From Planctomycetota bacterium (GTDB lineage Bacteria; Planctomycetota; B15-G4): a stretch of DNA of 64,000 nt. Below are positions 1-7,752 of the stretch, piece by piece (positions within the stretch are counted from its first letter, which is position 1; each line of letters opens with the position of its first letter). The stretch is from positions 142,989 through 206,988 of the forward strand of contig JACKHP010000006.1 in assembly GCA_020638905.1 (NCBI GenBank). Direction: 5' to 3'. The notes beneath the pieces were generated by a model that saw only the letters and a program-made list of their open reading frames with translations, was not told the DNA's origin and ran no database searches. A program made the translations under genes and the position numbers.

Positions 1-254
1 GGGGCGTCGACGGTGACCCGCGGCGCGGGTCCCGCGCCCTGCGCGTCGAGCAGATCGAACGCGCCCACGTCCTGGCCCTCGGGCCACGCCTCGGCGTCGT
101 CCGCCGGAAGCAGCTCGAGGCGCGTGAGCGTCGGCGCCGCATCGGGGATCGGCGGATCGCCGCACCCGGGCAGCAGCGCGAGCCGCAGGACGAGCAGCAC
201 CAGCGACGCCACGCGCGCTCGCGGTCGGGACGGGATTCGCGGCGGCACGCTCAT
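1..254 (-). CDS. Putative lipoprotein, N-terminal part only
   Basis: The reading frame starts at an ATG whose complement is at 252-254 and runs off the left edge, so only 84 residues are visible. The N-terminus is Arg-rich, then hydrophobic, and ends in a lipobox-like LLPGC, so the product is predicted to be exported and lipid-anchored at about Cys31. The mature part begins GDPPIPDAAP and shows no domain I recognise. There is no clear Shine-Dalgarno. A TATCGT hexamer on this strand (265-270) lies 10 nt before the ATG, so the leader is probably only a few bases long. The gene diverges from the tRNA-Leu gene. Confidence 0.6.
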   Translation of the reverse strand, partial: MSVPPRIPSRPRARVASLVLLVLRLALLPGCGDPPIPDAAPTLTRLELLPADDAEAWPEGQDVGAFDLLDAQGAGPAPRVTVDA

Positions 255-259
255 GATCG

Positions 260-289
260 CTGACACGATACCGGACGTCCGGCTACGAT
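260..289 (+). promoter_or_regulatory. Sigma70-type promoter of the tRNA-Leu gene
   Basis: CTGACA (260-265) and TACGAT (284-289) are separated by 18 bp and each matches 5 or 4 of the 6 consensus positions. The predicted start is near 296, 16 nt before the mature tRNA. Confidence 0.55.
271..282. promoter_or_regulatory. 12-bp perfect palindrome between divergent promoters
   Basis: CCGGACGTCCGG is self-complementary and lies in the spacer of the tRNA promoter, just upstream of the divergent lipoprotein promoter. It contains the GGACGTCC core that recurs through the window. It could be an operator, but the enrichment of the core elsewhere makes that uncertain. Confidence 0.3.
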
Positions 290-311
290 GCCCCCGCGGT
301 CGAGGCCCCGC

Positions 312-393
312 GCGAGGATGGCGGAACTGGCAGACGCGCTGGATTTAGGATCCAGTGGAGCAATCCGTGGGGGTTCGAGTCCCCCTCCTCGCA
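312..393 (+). tRNA. tRNA-Leu (anticodon UAG)
   Basis: The acceptor stem pairs GCGAGGA (312-318) with TCCTCGC (386-392), with A393 as discriminator and an encoded CCA at 394-396. The anticodon stem CTGGA/TCCAG encloses the loop TTTAGGA, so the anticodon is TAG, reading CUN leucine codons. The T-arm has the usual GGTTCGAGTCC form. The length of 82 nt and long variable arm fit tRNA-Leu. The 3' half from base 344 onward is the left attachment repeat of the integrated element, so integration left the tRNA intact. Confidence 0.93.
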
Positions 394-403
394 CCACGCG
401 CGC
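344..403 (+). repeat. Attachment repeat, left copy (within the tRNA-Leu 3' end)
   Basis: These 60 bp are identical to 7753-7812. They start in the anticodon loop of the tRNA and extend about 7 bp past the encoded CCA. The base before (A343 versus G7752) and the base after (G404 versus A7813) both differ, which fixes the ends. Confidence 0.9.
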
Positions 404-623
404 GCGACGCGCGATTCGCGGCAGGATCGCGCGATCCGGCGCGGACGTGCGCGAGGTCGACGCGCGCGCGTCCGCGGCGCTGGGAGGCCGCGACGACGGC
501 TGACAACGGCACGCACCGGGGCGGATCCAGTTGGATGTGTATCCGGGAGGGCATCCGGGGTAGTGCCGCCCAGGGACCAACCCGCACGGGAGGCACCCCA
601 ACGGCGGGTCGCCGGAGCTGGTC

Positions 624-1781
624 CTAGATCCTCGCCTCGTCCTCGACGGTCTCGAGAACACGCAGCAGCGAGGTCAGCACCTCGCAGAACGGGAGCGGCG
701 GTACAGCGTTTCCGATGGCCTTGGCCCAGACCGTGCGCCGCGTGGCTCCGTCGAAGCGGAAGAAGTCGGGAAAGGTCTGCAGGCGCGCAGCCTCGTGCGG
801 CGTGATGGTCCGGGACTCTTGCGGATGCACGTAGCGACCCTGTCCCATCGAACCGAAGCCGGTCGTGATCGTCTGAGCGGGCTCGTCCCAGGCGAGCCGG
901 CCGTAGACCGTCTTGTAGGAGTGTGCGCCATCGCGGTGGCAGGGAGGGCGCTGGCTGTCGGGCAACACAAGGCGACCCGGATGTCGATCGAACCAGCGCA
1001 GGCGCTGCAGATTGTCGGGGCTCGGCTCAGCAGCGGCATCGAAGCCGCCCGAGCCCTGTGGCTGCGACAGCCCGAGTAGGTCCTCGATGGCCCAGCGGAC
1101 GGTCCGCGGTTCGACCAGGAAGCCTTCCTCGATCTGCTCGACAAGGTCGTCGAGCTGCTCCGTGCTGATGCCCCTCATTGCGACCAGCAGGTGGCGGCGC
1201 CGACGCTGCGGGGCGCCGAGGCGCTGGAGCTGCGCCACGGCGTGGGCAACTGTGTATCCCTGCTCGAGCAACGCCCTCTCCGCACGGTCGACGATGCCGC
1301 CACGGTCATGGACAATCGGCGGGACGTTCTCGACCAACACCGCACGCGGTCGGAGGATTTCAGCGGAACGCGCCATCCGCTCGTAGAGCCGGTTGCGCCC
1401 GTCGTGGCGGCGGGTGTGGTTGTTAAGGTCCGAACTCGCGTGGCAAGGAGGGCCGCCGACGAGAAGGTCGATGCCACCGATCCAGACCCGGTGCAGTCGC
1501 TCGTTCGTCGTCGAGGGAGTTCCCAGCAGCCCGTCGAACACCGACTCCACCGGGGCCGACACAACGCCCGGCGCCTCAGCGGGAACGAAGCGACCGAGGT
1601 TGCGCCGGTAGATGTCGGCGATCGCCTCGTCGAACTCAACCGCCAACGGGATCGCGATCGGGCGCCGGAGGCGATGCGCTGCCAGGAACGCGCCGAGCGT
1701 CATGCCACCCGCCCCGGCGAACAGGTCGACGATGCGGATCGGATCGTTGGACCACGACCGCGGCCAAGTGTCCGAGCGCAT
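624..1781 (-). CDS. DNA (cytosine-5-)-methyltransferase (Dcm family), orphan
   Basis: This 385-residue protein should transfer a methyl group from S-adenosylmethionine to cytosine C5 in DNA. Motif I DLFAGAGG is near residue 19, motif IV GGPPC holds the catalytic Cys, motif VI is VENVPP, motif VIII is the QRRRR run, and the C-terminus has EAARLQTFPD and AIGNAVPP. The set of motifs is complete. I chose the ATG at 1781 because GAGG precedes it and motif I follows shortly. The frame stays open upstream but there it is the antisense of the recombinase. Its 5' end overlaps the start of the divergent integrase by about 50 nt. No restriction endonuclease is recognisable nearby, so it is an orphan methylase or the modification half of an unrecognised system. 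The target sequence cannot be read. Confidence 0.88.
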   Translation of the reverse strand: MRSDTWPRSWSNDPIRIVDLFAGAGGMTLGAFLAAHRLRRPIAIPLAVEFDEAIADIYRRNLGRFVPAEAPGVVSAPVESVFDGLLGTPSTTNERLHRVWIGGIDLLVGGPPCHASSDLNNHTRRHDGRNRLYERMARSAEILRPRAVLVENVPPIVHDRGGIVDRAERALLEQGYTVAHAVAQLQRLGAPQRRRRHLLVAMRGISTEQLDDLVEQIEEGFLVEPRTVRWAIEDLLGLSQPQGSGGFDAAAEPSPDNLQRLRWFDRHPGRLVLPDSQRPPCHRDGAHSYKTVYGRLAWDEPAQTITTGFGSMGQGRYVHPQESRTITPHEAARLQTFPDFFRFDGATRRTVWAKAIGNAVPPLPFCEVLTSLLRVLETVEDEARI

Positions 1782-2865
1782 CAACCGATGCGCCTCGCAC
1801 CTGCGCTTTCGGCGCAACGGCAAGACGTACGTCCGATACGCCGGCGCCGACCTGAGGACGGCCGAAGCGTTCGCGGCCAAGCTGCACTTCACGATCGAGC
1901 AGGAGGAACTGCTCGGCCGCAAGGCGATCCCCGCCGTCACGCTGCCCGAGATCCAGAAGACCTTCTTCGCGCACCTCGAAGCGCGGCACTCGCCGACGAA
2001 CGTCGCGTCCGAGAAGCTCCAGTTCGGGGTCCTGTCCCGCATGCTCGGGAAGACCGCGATCCGCGACATCGACCGCGGGACCGTCGAAGACCTCATGACG
2101 CGCTTGCGGATCGATCACGGCGTCAAGACGAGCACGGTCAACCGCTACTTGACGCTGCTCTCGGCGATCTTCAAGTTCGCGCTCGTGCGCGACTACTGTC
2201 GCGAGAACCCCGTCCAGGGCATGCGCCGCGAGCGCGAGGAGATGCGGCCCGTGCCGTACATCTCCGAGGCCGACGTCAGGAAGCTCGTCGCGGCGGCGCG
2301 CCACCCCGAGATGGCGCACCTCGTCCGCATCCTGAGCGACACCGGCCTGCGACGCGGCGAGGCCCTCGACCTCGAGTGGCAGGACATCGACCTCGCACGC
2401 GGCGTGCTCGTCGTGCGCAAGAGCAAGACCCGAACGCCCCGCGAGGTCCCGCTCACGAGCGCGTGCGCGGACGCCATCCGCGCGCAGGCGGCCTTGCTCA
2501 ACGTCATGCCGCTGCACGGACGCGGGACGATCTGGAAGCGGTTCTCCGAGGTCTACCGCGACGCCACGACGCGTCGGTTCACGACCGTGGCCAAGCGCGC
2601 GGGCCTGCCGGGCCTCCATCTCCACGACCTGCGGCACGGGTTCGCCTGCCGGCTCCGCGAGGCCGGCGTGGCCATCCAGGTCATCGCGCAGCTCTGCGGC
2701 CACAAGTCGATCACGACGACCATGCGCTACAGCCGGCACATGGCGACGGAGACGCTGCGCAACGCGATCGCGGCGCTCGAGCGCGGCGGCCAGCCGCCCG
2801 TGGATCCGGGAGGGCACCCGGCCTCGGCCGAGGACGCCTCAAGCCGCGCAGAGACGGGCACTTAG
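1732..2865 (+). CDS. Tyrosine recombinase/integrase of the tRNA-Leu element
   Basis: This phage-type integrase has an N-terminal SAM-like DNA-binding domain (roughly residues 60-150) and a C-terminal catalytic domain. The catalytic Arg is in TGLRRGE, the HxxR pair is in HDLRHG, the next His is in GHKS and the tyrosine nucleophile is in MRYSRH. It should catalyse recombination between the 60-bp attachment repeats. The start is uncertain: ATG at 1732 gives 377 residues, GTG at 1768 is possible, and the frame is open back to 1612. Clear family similarity only begins near the LRFRRNGKTY stretch (from about 1801), so the true N-terminus may be shorter. It diverges from, and overlaps, the methyltransferase. 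Confidence 0.9.
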   Translation: MRIGSLDHDRGQVSERINRCASHLRFRRNGKTYVRYAGADLRTAEAFAAKLHFTIEQEELLGRKAIPAVTLPEIQKTFFAHLEARHSPTNVASEKLQFGVLSRMLGKTAIRDIDRGTVEDLMTRLRIDHGVKTSTVNRYLTLLSAIFKFALVRDYCRENPVQGMRREREEMRPVPYISEADVRKLVAAARHPEMAHLVRILSDTGLRRGEALDLEWQDIDLARGVLVVRKSKTRTPREVPLTSACADAIRAQAALLNVMPLHGRGTIWKRFSEVYRDATTRRFTTVAKRAGLPGLHLHDLRHGFACRLREAGVAIQVIAQLCGHKSITTTMRYSRHMATETLRNAIAALERGGQPPVDPGGHPASAEDASSRAETGT

Positions 2866-2871
2866 CGACGG

Positions 2872-2890
2872 CGCCCCACCGGATGGGGCG
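2872..2890 (+). terminator. Hairpin just after the integrase gene
   Basis: CGCCCCA (2872-2878) pairs with TGGGGCG (2884-2890) around a 5-nt loop, beginning 7 nt past the integrase stop. No T-run follows. It lies between the convergent integrase and AAA+ genes and could act on both. Confidence 0.4.
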
Positions 2891-2969
2891 TCCGTAGATG
2901 TGTTCGCGCTCGCGAGGGAATAGTCGAGTGGTCCTGGAGCAACTTTCTGAGCGCGCGGACCTGAGCACC

Positions 2970-5705
2970 CTACGTCGATGGCCCAACCAATCCGAGTACA
3001 TCCGACCAAGTTCTTGCATTCTCATTTTCAAGCCTCTGGTCCGCATCTCGAATCCAAGACCACTCCTTTATCATTCGAAGGCCGTACTGGTTTCCTAATA
3101 CACTCTTGTCCTTCGCCAATTCCTTGAGCAGCTCGCAGTCGGCATCAGGCACACCTGGGTGCCATTCGGCAGCTTCGCCGCCCATGGCAAACTCGCCACT
3201 CTTGTTGACATAGGCCATGGCGCAGTAGTGCGGCATGCCATTGCCACCTAGCGGCCTCGTGAAGTTGCCTGGCCGCGCTAGCGTTGTCATTCCACCATCA
3301 CGCGATAGCTTCACGACCGTAGCGGCGCGCTCACTCGCTTCTGTAGGAGGCTCTCGCACCAACTCATCTCGCACCTTGGCTGGAGCACCTAGATCCTTTG
3401 ACTCTCGCAGCGCGTCCGCCAAGCGCCCCGCCCGCGACAAACAATCCGCCGGATATATACCGACCTTGTAGTCAAATCGACCGGATCGAATTGCGGCCTG
3501 ATCAATATCATATACAAGGTTTGTCATCAACGCGAATGCAACACCTTGATCTGCCGCGCGATTATTCAGCCGCTTGAGCTTCGGCAACATCGAGGGAGTA
3601 AGAAAGTAAAATTCATTAATAGCGTTATCCGGCCTAGCGTGGGCACGAGCCCGCAGTATTTGGTCGAACTCATCGAAGCTAATCACCGCGTTGGTGAGCA
3701 GTGATAGAGCTCGAAACACAGCCCGAGCCCTACGCTCAACATTACTCTGACCTGCCAAGACAATATCGCTCGGCGTAACCTCGACAAGCGGACATCCGCA
3801 GCTAACCGCCAAGGCTTCAAGTAGCGTAGACTTACCAGTGCCTGGGGGCCCATAAAGCACCATAGAGTGGCAATGGTCTCTATAGCCATGCGGCGGAGGC
3901 AACCTCAGCACATGAGACCGCATTCGCTCAAGGAAAAACGCTACAGACTCGCCTTCGTACGGCGGCCTGCGGAAATTCAGCGAAGCCTCAGCCGCCATTC
4001 CATAGTCAGGATAGAACAGCTTATCGAGAGATAGTGACCCGAGCTCCGAAGGCGACCGAACCGAGAAATGCCTAAAAACACGCGCGTTTATATGCGAGTC
4101 GAGAAGGCGGGTGATGCGATCCAAGGCGAGAATCGCGATAGCGGACGTCCAGCGGTGGGCGCGGGGCGGGTGCCGCGGCTCGTCATGAGACCAGCCAATT
4201 ACGCCCGGGTCATCTCTCGACGGCACTTCGATTGCAGCAAACCGCGCGAGCATCCGCTGGACCAGTTCTGGTGCCAGCGGCATCTGTACCCGCTCCAGCA
4301 ACTGTGCAAATGCGCGCAACGTCTCTGACCACACGAGCGGAAGGCTATAACCCGCCTCATCGAGGTCGATGGCCGTTGTCGTTGGGAATTCTCCTCGCGG
4401 AGATATGGCTGCCGTCAGCAGAAGCGTCGCCTTCTTCAAGCGGGCATCGTGCCTCGGCTTCTCCAAACTAGCAAAGGCCGCAGCAGCAAATACAAGCTCT
4501 GCTGCGCTCCAGATCGACCCATCATGTGCAGACTCAGCCGCCAGCTCTCGATTGAGGACTGATTCAAGAAACCGGCGAGCTGGACGTATGAGGTATCTTG
4601 TCGCCGCCGCCTGCCCGCGCAATCGACTTGCTACAGACCTGAGGCTGGGAGCGCTCGACTCAAGATCTCTTAGAATCTCCGTCGCGGTCTCAAGCGCCTT
4701 TGCCAGGGCCTCGCTAGCTCGCCGTCTTGCGAATGACAGATCTCCTGTCGAGGGCGAGCCTTCCAGGCTAAGAAGTGCGATCTCGCCTTCAGCCAGCTTG
4801 ATGTTCTCCAGCGCTTTGCGCGCTTCCTCCGCCAGAAGGGCGCTGAACGCCCGCAAATGCCTCCGAACCCCCTTTGCCGGCGGGAGTATCGAAGCTACAT
4901 CAGCTCGACTGAGGTCTATCGCGGAGACGTTCCATCGAGCCCGTAATGTATTGGTGTGACGGATCGCCAGCCGTCTTATCTCGACCTCCCGCCACGCCGG
5001 GGGAAGGGCCTCGTTGCCTTCAAGGTCGTCGAGTCGCTCGGACAGATCGCACACGGACTCGATTGTCTCGGCTGTGTGATCCAGCGCCTTCGCAAGTCCG
5101 GCAATTGCCCTAGTACATTCGCTAGTCATGAATGCCGTGTCACGAACACCCGGCGTGGCACGTGAACTACCCGCTGTCCAAGCAGGGGGCGTGATAGTGT
5201 ATAGCTCCAGCACAATGGCGTAGTAACACAGCACAGCAGTCTTGCTGAATGCTTGCCCAGGAATAGTAAGCAGTGCCTGGAGACTTCTCGTGGCCTGAAG
5301 CACCGGAACCTTCAGCCGGCGATAACCTGGGACTCGCCTATCCACATCTGCCACGATATCAGATATTGAGAGCTTGTGTAGCTCTTCAAGGAGCCTCTGA
5401 ACAACTGGCTTCACCGTAGACTTGCCGAGCGGGCGGTCCACAGGGGATGGGCTCTTGCTTAGCGCAAGCAGCGCCAGGCTTGGCTGAATGAAGTCACATG
5501 GCTCTTCAGTTGGGGAGACCCACGGATCAAGGCTCTTGCCGCCGGGCGCGTTCGTATCATGAAGCAGGATATCAGTAAGTGCATCCTGTCCCTTTCTGAT
5601 CTTTAGGAGAGCCTCCGTCCGAAGGAGATCCAACTCCATCAGTACGGTTACCTCATCCTCCAGCTTCGGTGACTCCAGAGGCACCTGGTTAGTAGATTCG
5701 TGCAT
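2970..5705 (-). CDS. Large AAA+ ATPase of unknown function, element cargo
   Basis: The protein is 911 residues. Residues 1-610 are almost entirely helix-forming with no motif I recognise; parts around 395-530 look like an alpha/alpha repeat. An AAA+ module follows: Walker A GPPGTGKST at 619-627, Walker B ISFDEFD with D678 and E679, and a candidate arginine-finger/sensor segment RSGRFD at about 740-745. About 150 residues remain after it. No signal peptide or membrane segment is visible. The start at 5705 is supported by AAGGGGG 7 nt upstream; the ATG 36 nt earlier lacks this. A TACGAT at 5740-5745 on this strand may be the -10. The gene is much lower in GC than its neighbours and uses many A/T-ending codons, which suggests recent acquisition. 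Its place between a recombinase and an AbiE system suggests anti-phage or element maintenance, but this is inference. Confidence 0.85.
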   Translation of the reverse strand: MHESTNQVPLESPKLEDEVTVLMELDLLRTEALLKIRKGQDALTDILLHDTNAPGGKSLDPWVSPTEEPCDFIQPSLALLALSKSPSPVDRPLGKSTVKPVVQRLLEELHKLSISDIVADVDRRVPGYRRLKVPVLQATRSLQALLTIPGQAFSKTAVLCYYAIVLELYTITPPAWTAGSSRATPGVRDTAFMTSECTRAIAGLAKALDHTAETIESVCDLSERLDDLEGNEALPPAWREVEIRRLAIRHTNTLRARWNVSAIDLSRADVASILPPAKGVRRHLRAFSALLAEEARKALENIKLAEGEIALLSLEGSPSTGDLSFARRRASEALAKALETATEILRDLESSAPSLRSVASRLRGQAAATRYLIRPARRFLESVLNRELAAESAHDGSIWSAAELVFAAAAFASLEKPRHDARLKKATLLLTAAISPRGEFPTTTAIDLDEAGYSLPLVWSETLRAFAQLLERVQMPLAPELVQRMLARFAAIEVPSRDDPGVIGWSHDEPRHPPRAHRWTSAIAILALDRITRLLDSHINARVFRHFSVRSPSELGSLSLDKLFYPDYGMAAEASLNFRRPPYEGESVAFFLERMRSHVLRLPPPHGYRDHCHSMVLYGPPGTGKSTLLEALAVSCGCPLVEVTPSDIVLAGQSNVERRARAVFRALSLLTNAVISFDEFDQILRARAHARPDNAINEFYFLTPSMLPKLKRLNNRAADQGVAFALMTNLVYDIDQAAIRSGRFDYKVGIYPADCLSRAGRLADALRESKDLGAPAKVRDELVREPPTEASERAATVVKLSRDGGMTTLARPGNFTRPLGGNGMPHYCAMAYVNKSGEFAMGGEAAEWHPGVPDADCELLKELAKDKSVLGNQYGLRMIKEWSWIRDADQRLENENARTWSDVLGLVGPST

Positions 5706-5721
5706 GGCATTCCCCCTTCTC

Positions 5722-5943
5722 TTAGGCGAGAGTCGCGGCATCGTACACGCGAACTCTAGAACTCGCCACTCTGCGCGCCAGCTTAGAGTCTTCAGAACAT
5801 CCGTTCCGTATTGTCGATCTTGGAACCATGAGCCGCGAGAAGACTCCTCGCTGGTCTGCGCTCAGTTGCCGAACTAGGCGATCTTCCAGGGAGAGCTGCA
5901 CGTCGACAGACAGTACACACCTTCGTAGACCTACTGTCGACAT
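5722..5943 (-). CDS. Possible small protein upstream of the AAA+ gene
   Basis: A 73-residue frame begins at ATG (complement at 5941-5943) and ends 16 nt before the AAA+ start, in the same direction. Its base composition matches the low-GC AAA+ gene rather than the GC-rich AbiE genes. I recognise no domain. There is no strong Shine-Dalgarno near the ATG, and the -10-like hexamer for the AAA+ gene lies inside it, so it may be a chance open frame in a leader region. It accounts for most of the 315-nt stretch 5706-6020, which is otherwise empty apart from an inverted repeat. Confidence 0.28.
   Translation of the reverse strand: MSTVGLRRCVLSVDVQLSLEDRLVRQLSADQRGVFSRLMVPRSTIRNGCSEDSKLARRVASSRVRVYDAATLA
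5902..5941. repeat. Spaced inverted repeat GTCGACAG / CTGTCGAC
   Basis: GTCGACAG at 5902-5909 is the exact reverse complement of CTGTCGAC at 5934-5941, with a 24-nt spacer. It lies between the end of abiEii and the AAA+ gene. It could be an operator, a weak terminator after abiEii, or part of a recombination site. Confidence 0.35.
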
Positions 5944-6020
5944 GAACAGGGTGCCATGACCTCCTGCCGCGGGCAGAAGGATGCATGCCCGAGGGATGCC
6001 GTCGCGGCGTGGGAGGACCG

Positions 6021-6944
6021 TCACCTCCGCGCCAGAGTCCAGGGACCCCCAGGATCCCAACTGCCCGTCCACTCGCGACCGGACGCGATGGCATCGAGGA
6101 TCGGCTGGGCGAAGCGGGCCACGCCAACGATGGCGTCGGACAGCTCGCGCGGCTCGTCCAGGTCTGCGCGACCCAGGAACGCTGCCCACAGCGTGCGGCG
6201 GCTCGCATCCTGGGCGAAGACGTCGGTGAGCGTGACCGGTGCTGCGAGCGGAAGGGGCGTTGCGCGGCGCCGGAAGGTGACCTCGATCGACCTCGCGAGG
6301 ACGGGGCCGTCGAAGGCCCGCGTCCGCGCGAGGGTCCACAGATCGTGGATGTCCTTCATGCGGCTGTTGACGAGACCGAGCCGCACCATCGCTTCGAGCT
6401 TCTCCGCAACCACCGCCTCCGGCGGGTATGCCTTGATCCTCGGCTGCGCGTGACCCAGCAGCGCGGGGTAGTCGACGAGGCGTGGGCGCGGCTCCACGGC
6501 ATCCCCGAAACCGATGTCGACCTGCAGCCTGAAGCGGGTCTTGCCCAGGCTCGCAGGGATCGTCAGGCGGACGCCTTCGTAACGTGCCGCTTCCCGGATC
6601 GGCTTGCCGGTGATCGCGGCGGCATCGAAGCACAGCCCGTCCGCTTCGACCGACGTCGCGACGATCGTGCGAAAGGACGCCACGACATCGTCGATCGACG
6701 GACTGCCGCGGCCCAGCAGGTCGAGGTCGCGCGTCGCTCGATGCGGCCGGTCACTCCAGAGCGCGAACAGGAGCGCGCCCTTGAGCACGAAGTGATCGCG
6801 CAGTTCGCTCGCGGCCAGCCGTGCGAGAAGACGCTCCAGCGCGAAGCGGGTCAGGACGGCCTGGTGGTCCTCGCCGAGTCCGCGCGACAGGTCGAGAAGG
6901 CGCTGTCGGATGGACGCAGCGACGTCCACGCGCTCGCGGCTCAC
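6021..6944 (-). CDS. AbiEii-type nucleotidyltransferase toxin
   Basis: This 307-residue protein fits the AbiEii/AbiGii toxin family, a DNA-polymerase-beta-like nucleotidyltransferase that in characterised cases blocks growth on phage infection by modifying tRNA. The fold signature is present: KGALLFALW at about 55-63 followed by RDLDLL with D73 and D75 as the metal-binding aspartates. The conserved EKLEAMV (Lys182) and RMKDIHDLW (Asp198, Asp201) segments follow. All catalytic residues look intact. Its ATG overlaps the TGA of abiEi by 4 nt, so the pair is translationally coupled, antitoxin first. It is GC-rich like the chromosome, unlike the neighbouring AAA+ gene, so the element's cargo may have mixed origins. 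Confidence 0.9.
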   Translation of the reverse strand: MSRERVDVAASIRQRLLDLSRGLGEDHQAVLTRFALERLLARLAASELRDHFVLKGALLFALWSDRPHRATRDLDLLGRGSPSIDDVVASFRTIVATSVEADGLCFDAAAITGKPIREAARYEGVRLTIPASLGKTRFRLQVDIGFGDAVEPRPRLVDYPALLGHAQPRIKAYPPEAVVAEKLEAMVRLGLVNSRMKDIHDLWTLARTRAFDGPVLARSIEVTFRRRATPLPLAAPVTLTDVFAQDASRRTLWAAFLGRADLDEPRELSDAIVGVARFAQPILDAIASGREWTGSWDPGGPWTLARR

Positions 6945-7540
6945 GCCAGCGCCTCGACGTACGGCTGCATCACGCGCGTCACGCGACAGACCGCCGCCAT
7001 GGCGAGGAGTTCGTCGATGCTCGCACGCCGCTCCTCGAGCACTTGGCGCAGGGCTTCCAGGGCGACGTCGAGGCCGACCTTGCTGCGGAACTTGAAGCAG
7101 TCAGCGACCGTCTTCGCGACGCCGAAGACGCGCACGTCCGTCCCGTCGACGACCACCGTCTCGAGACCCGTCGACAGCGCGTCGCCCGACATGCGCACGA
7201 TGCGCAGCGGCGGGTGCTCGCCGACGGGCTGCCGCGCGGACGAGGCGATCGCCATCCAGACCTCGTACGGCTGCTGCGTCGTGAGGTCGTGCGCGGCGAG
7301 CGCCGAGAGCAGGCACACGACGCCCTGCGGCACACGGCGCGCGGCTTCCGCGAGTCGACGATTCTCGTCCGGCTCGTCCTCGGCGAGGCTGTAGAGCCCA
7401 CGGCCGACGCGGACGACGAGTCCTCGCTCGACGAGGCGCTCGAGGATCTTCCGGGAGATCCCCCGCTCCACCAGGTCGCGTGGACGGACGACGCCCTGTC
7501 GGCGCAGCAGGGCCAGGACGCTCTCGGCGGAGGTCGACAC
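6941..7540 (-). CDS. AbiEi-type antitoxin, transcriptional autoregulator
   Basis: The protein has an N-terminal winged-helix region (VLALLRRQGVVRPRDL onward) and a C-terminal AbiEi antitoxin domain ending about residue 199. Family members neutralise AbiEii and repress their own promoter through the winged helix. I chose the GTG at 7540 because the family's winged helix begins close to the N-terminus and because a promoter with a palindromic operator lies just upstream. An ATG at 7609 has a much better Shine-Dalgarno (GGGGAGG, 8 nt) and would add 23 residues, MGCGCGG onward, that look like translated promoter sequence. The stop overlaps the abiEii start by 4 nt. Confidence 0.85.
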   Translation of the reverse strand: MSTSAESVLALLRRQGVVRPRDLVERGISRKILERLVERGLVVRVGRGLYSLAEDEPDENRRLAEAARRVPQGVVCLLSALAAHDLTTQQPYEVWMAIASSARQPVGEHPPLRIVRMSGDALSTGLETVVVDGTDVRVFGVAKTVADCFKFRSKVGLDVALEALRQVLEERRASIDELLAMAAVCRVTRVMQPYVEALA

Positions 7541-7570
7541 AGGATGGGACAAATCGTCTGTCTTTCTGAA

Positions 7571-7598
7571 AAAGTACAGACGTTTTGTACCACCACAA
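7571..7598 (-). promoter_or_regulatory. Candidate abiE promoter with a palindromic operator
   Basis: On the minus strand TTGTGG (7593-7598) and TACTTT (7571-7576) are 16 bp apart. Between them GTACA and TGTAC (7574-7578 and 7586-7590) form an inverted repeat around 7 nt. AbiEi proteins are known to repress by binding inverted repeats in their promoter, so this fits negative autoregulation. Confidence 0.45.
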
Positions 7599-7752
7599 CC
7601 ACAACCCATCCAGCGTGCCTCCCCGGCTCGAACAGCTGTCCCGCCAGGATGGCAGACGCATTCACGACATATCTATCCGTTGGTCCATCCGCGTCATATT
7701 GGCCGCTCGTAAGCATCGCACCGCACGCGACTTACAAACGAACCGCGGCTGG

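Noticed and set aside
624..5705. Methyltransferase plus AAA+ ATPase as a restriction-modification system
   Set aside because: I see no nuclease motif in the AAA+ protein or in small frames around it. The genes are on the same strand but separated by the integrase, so a common operon is unlikely.
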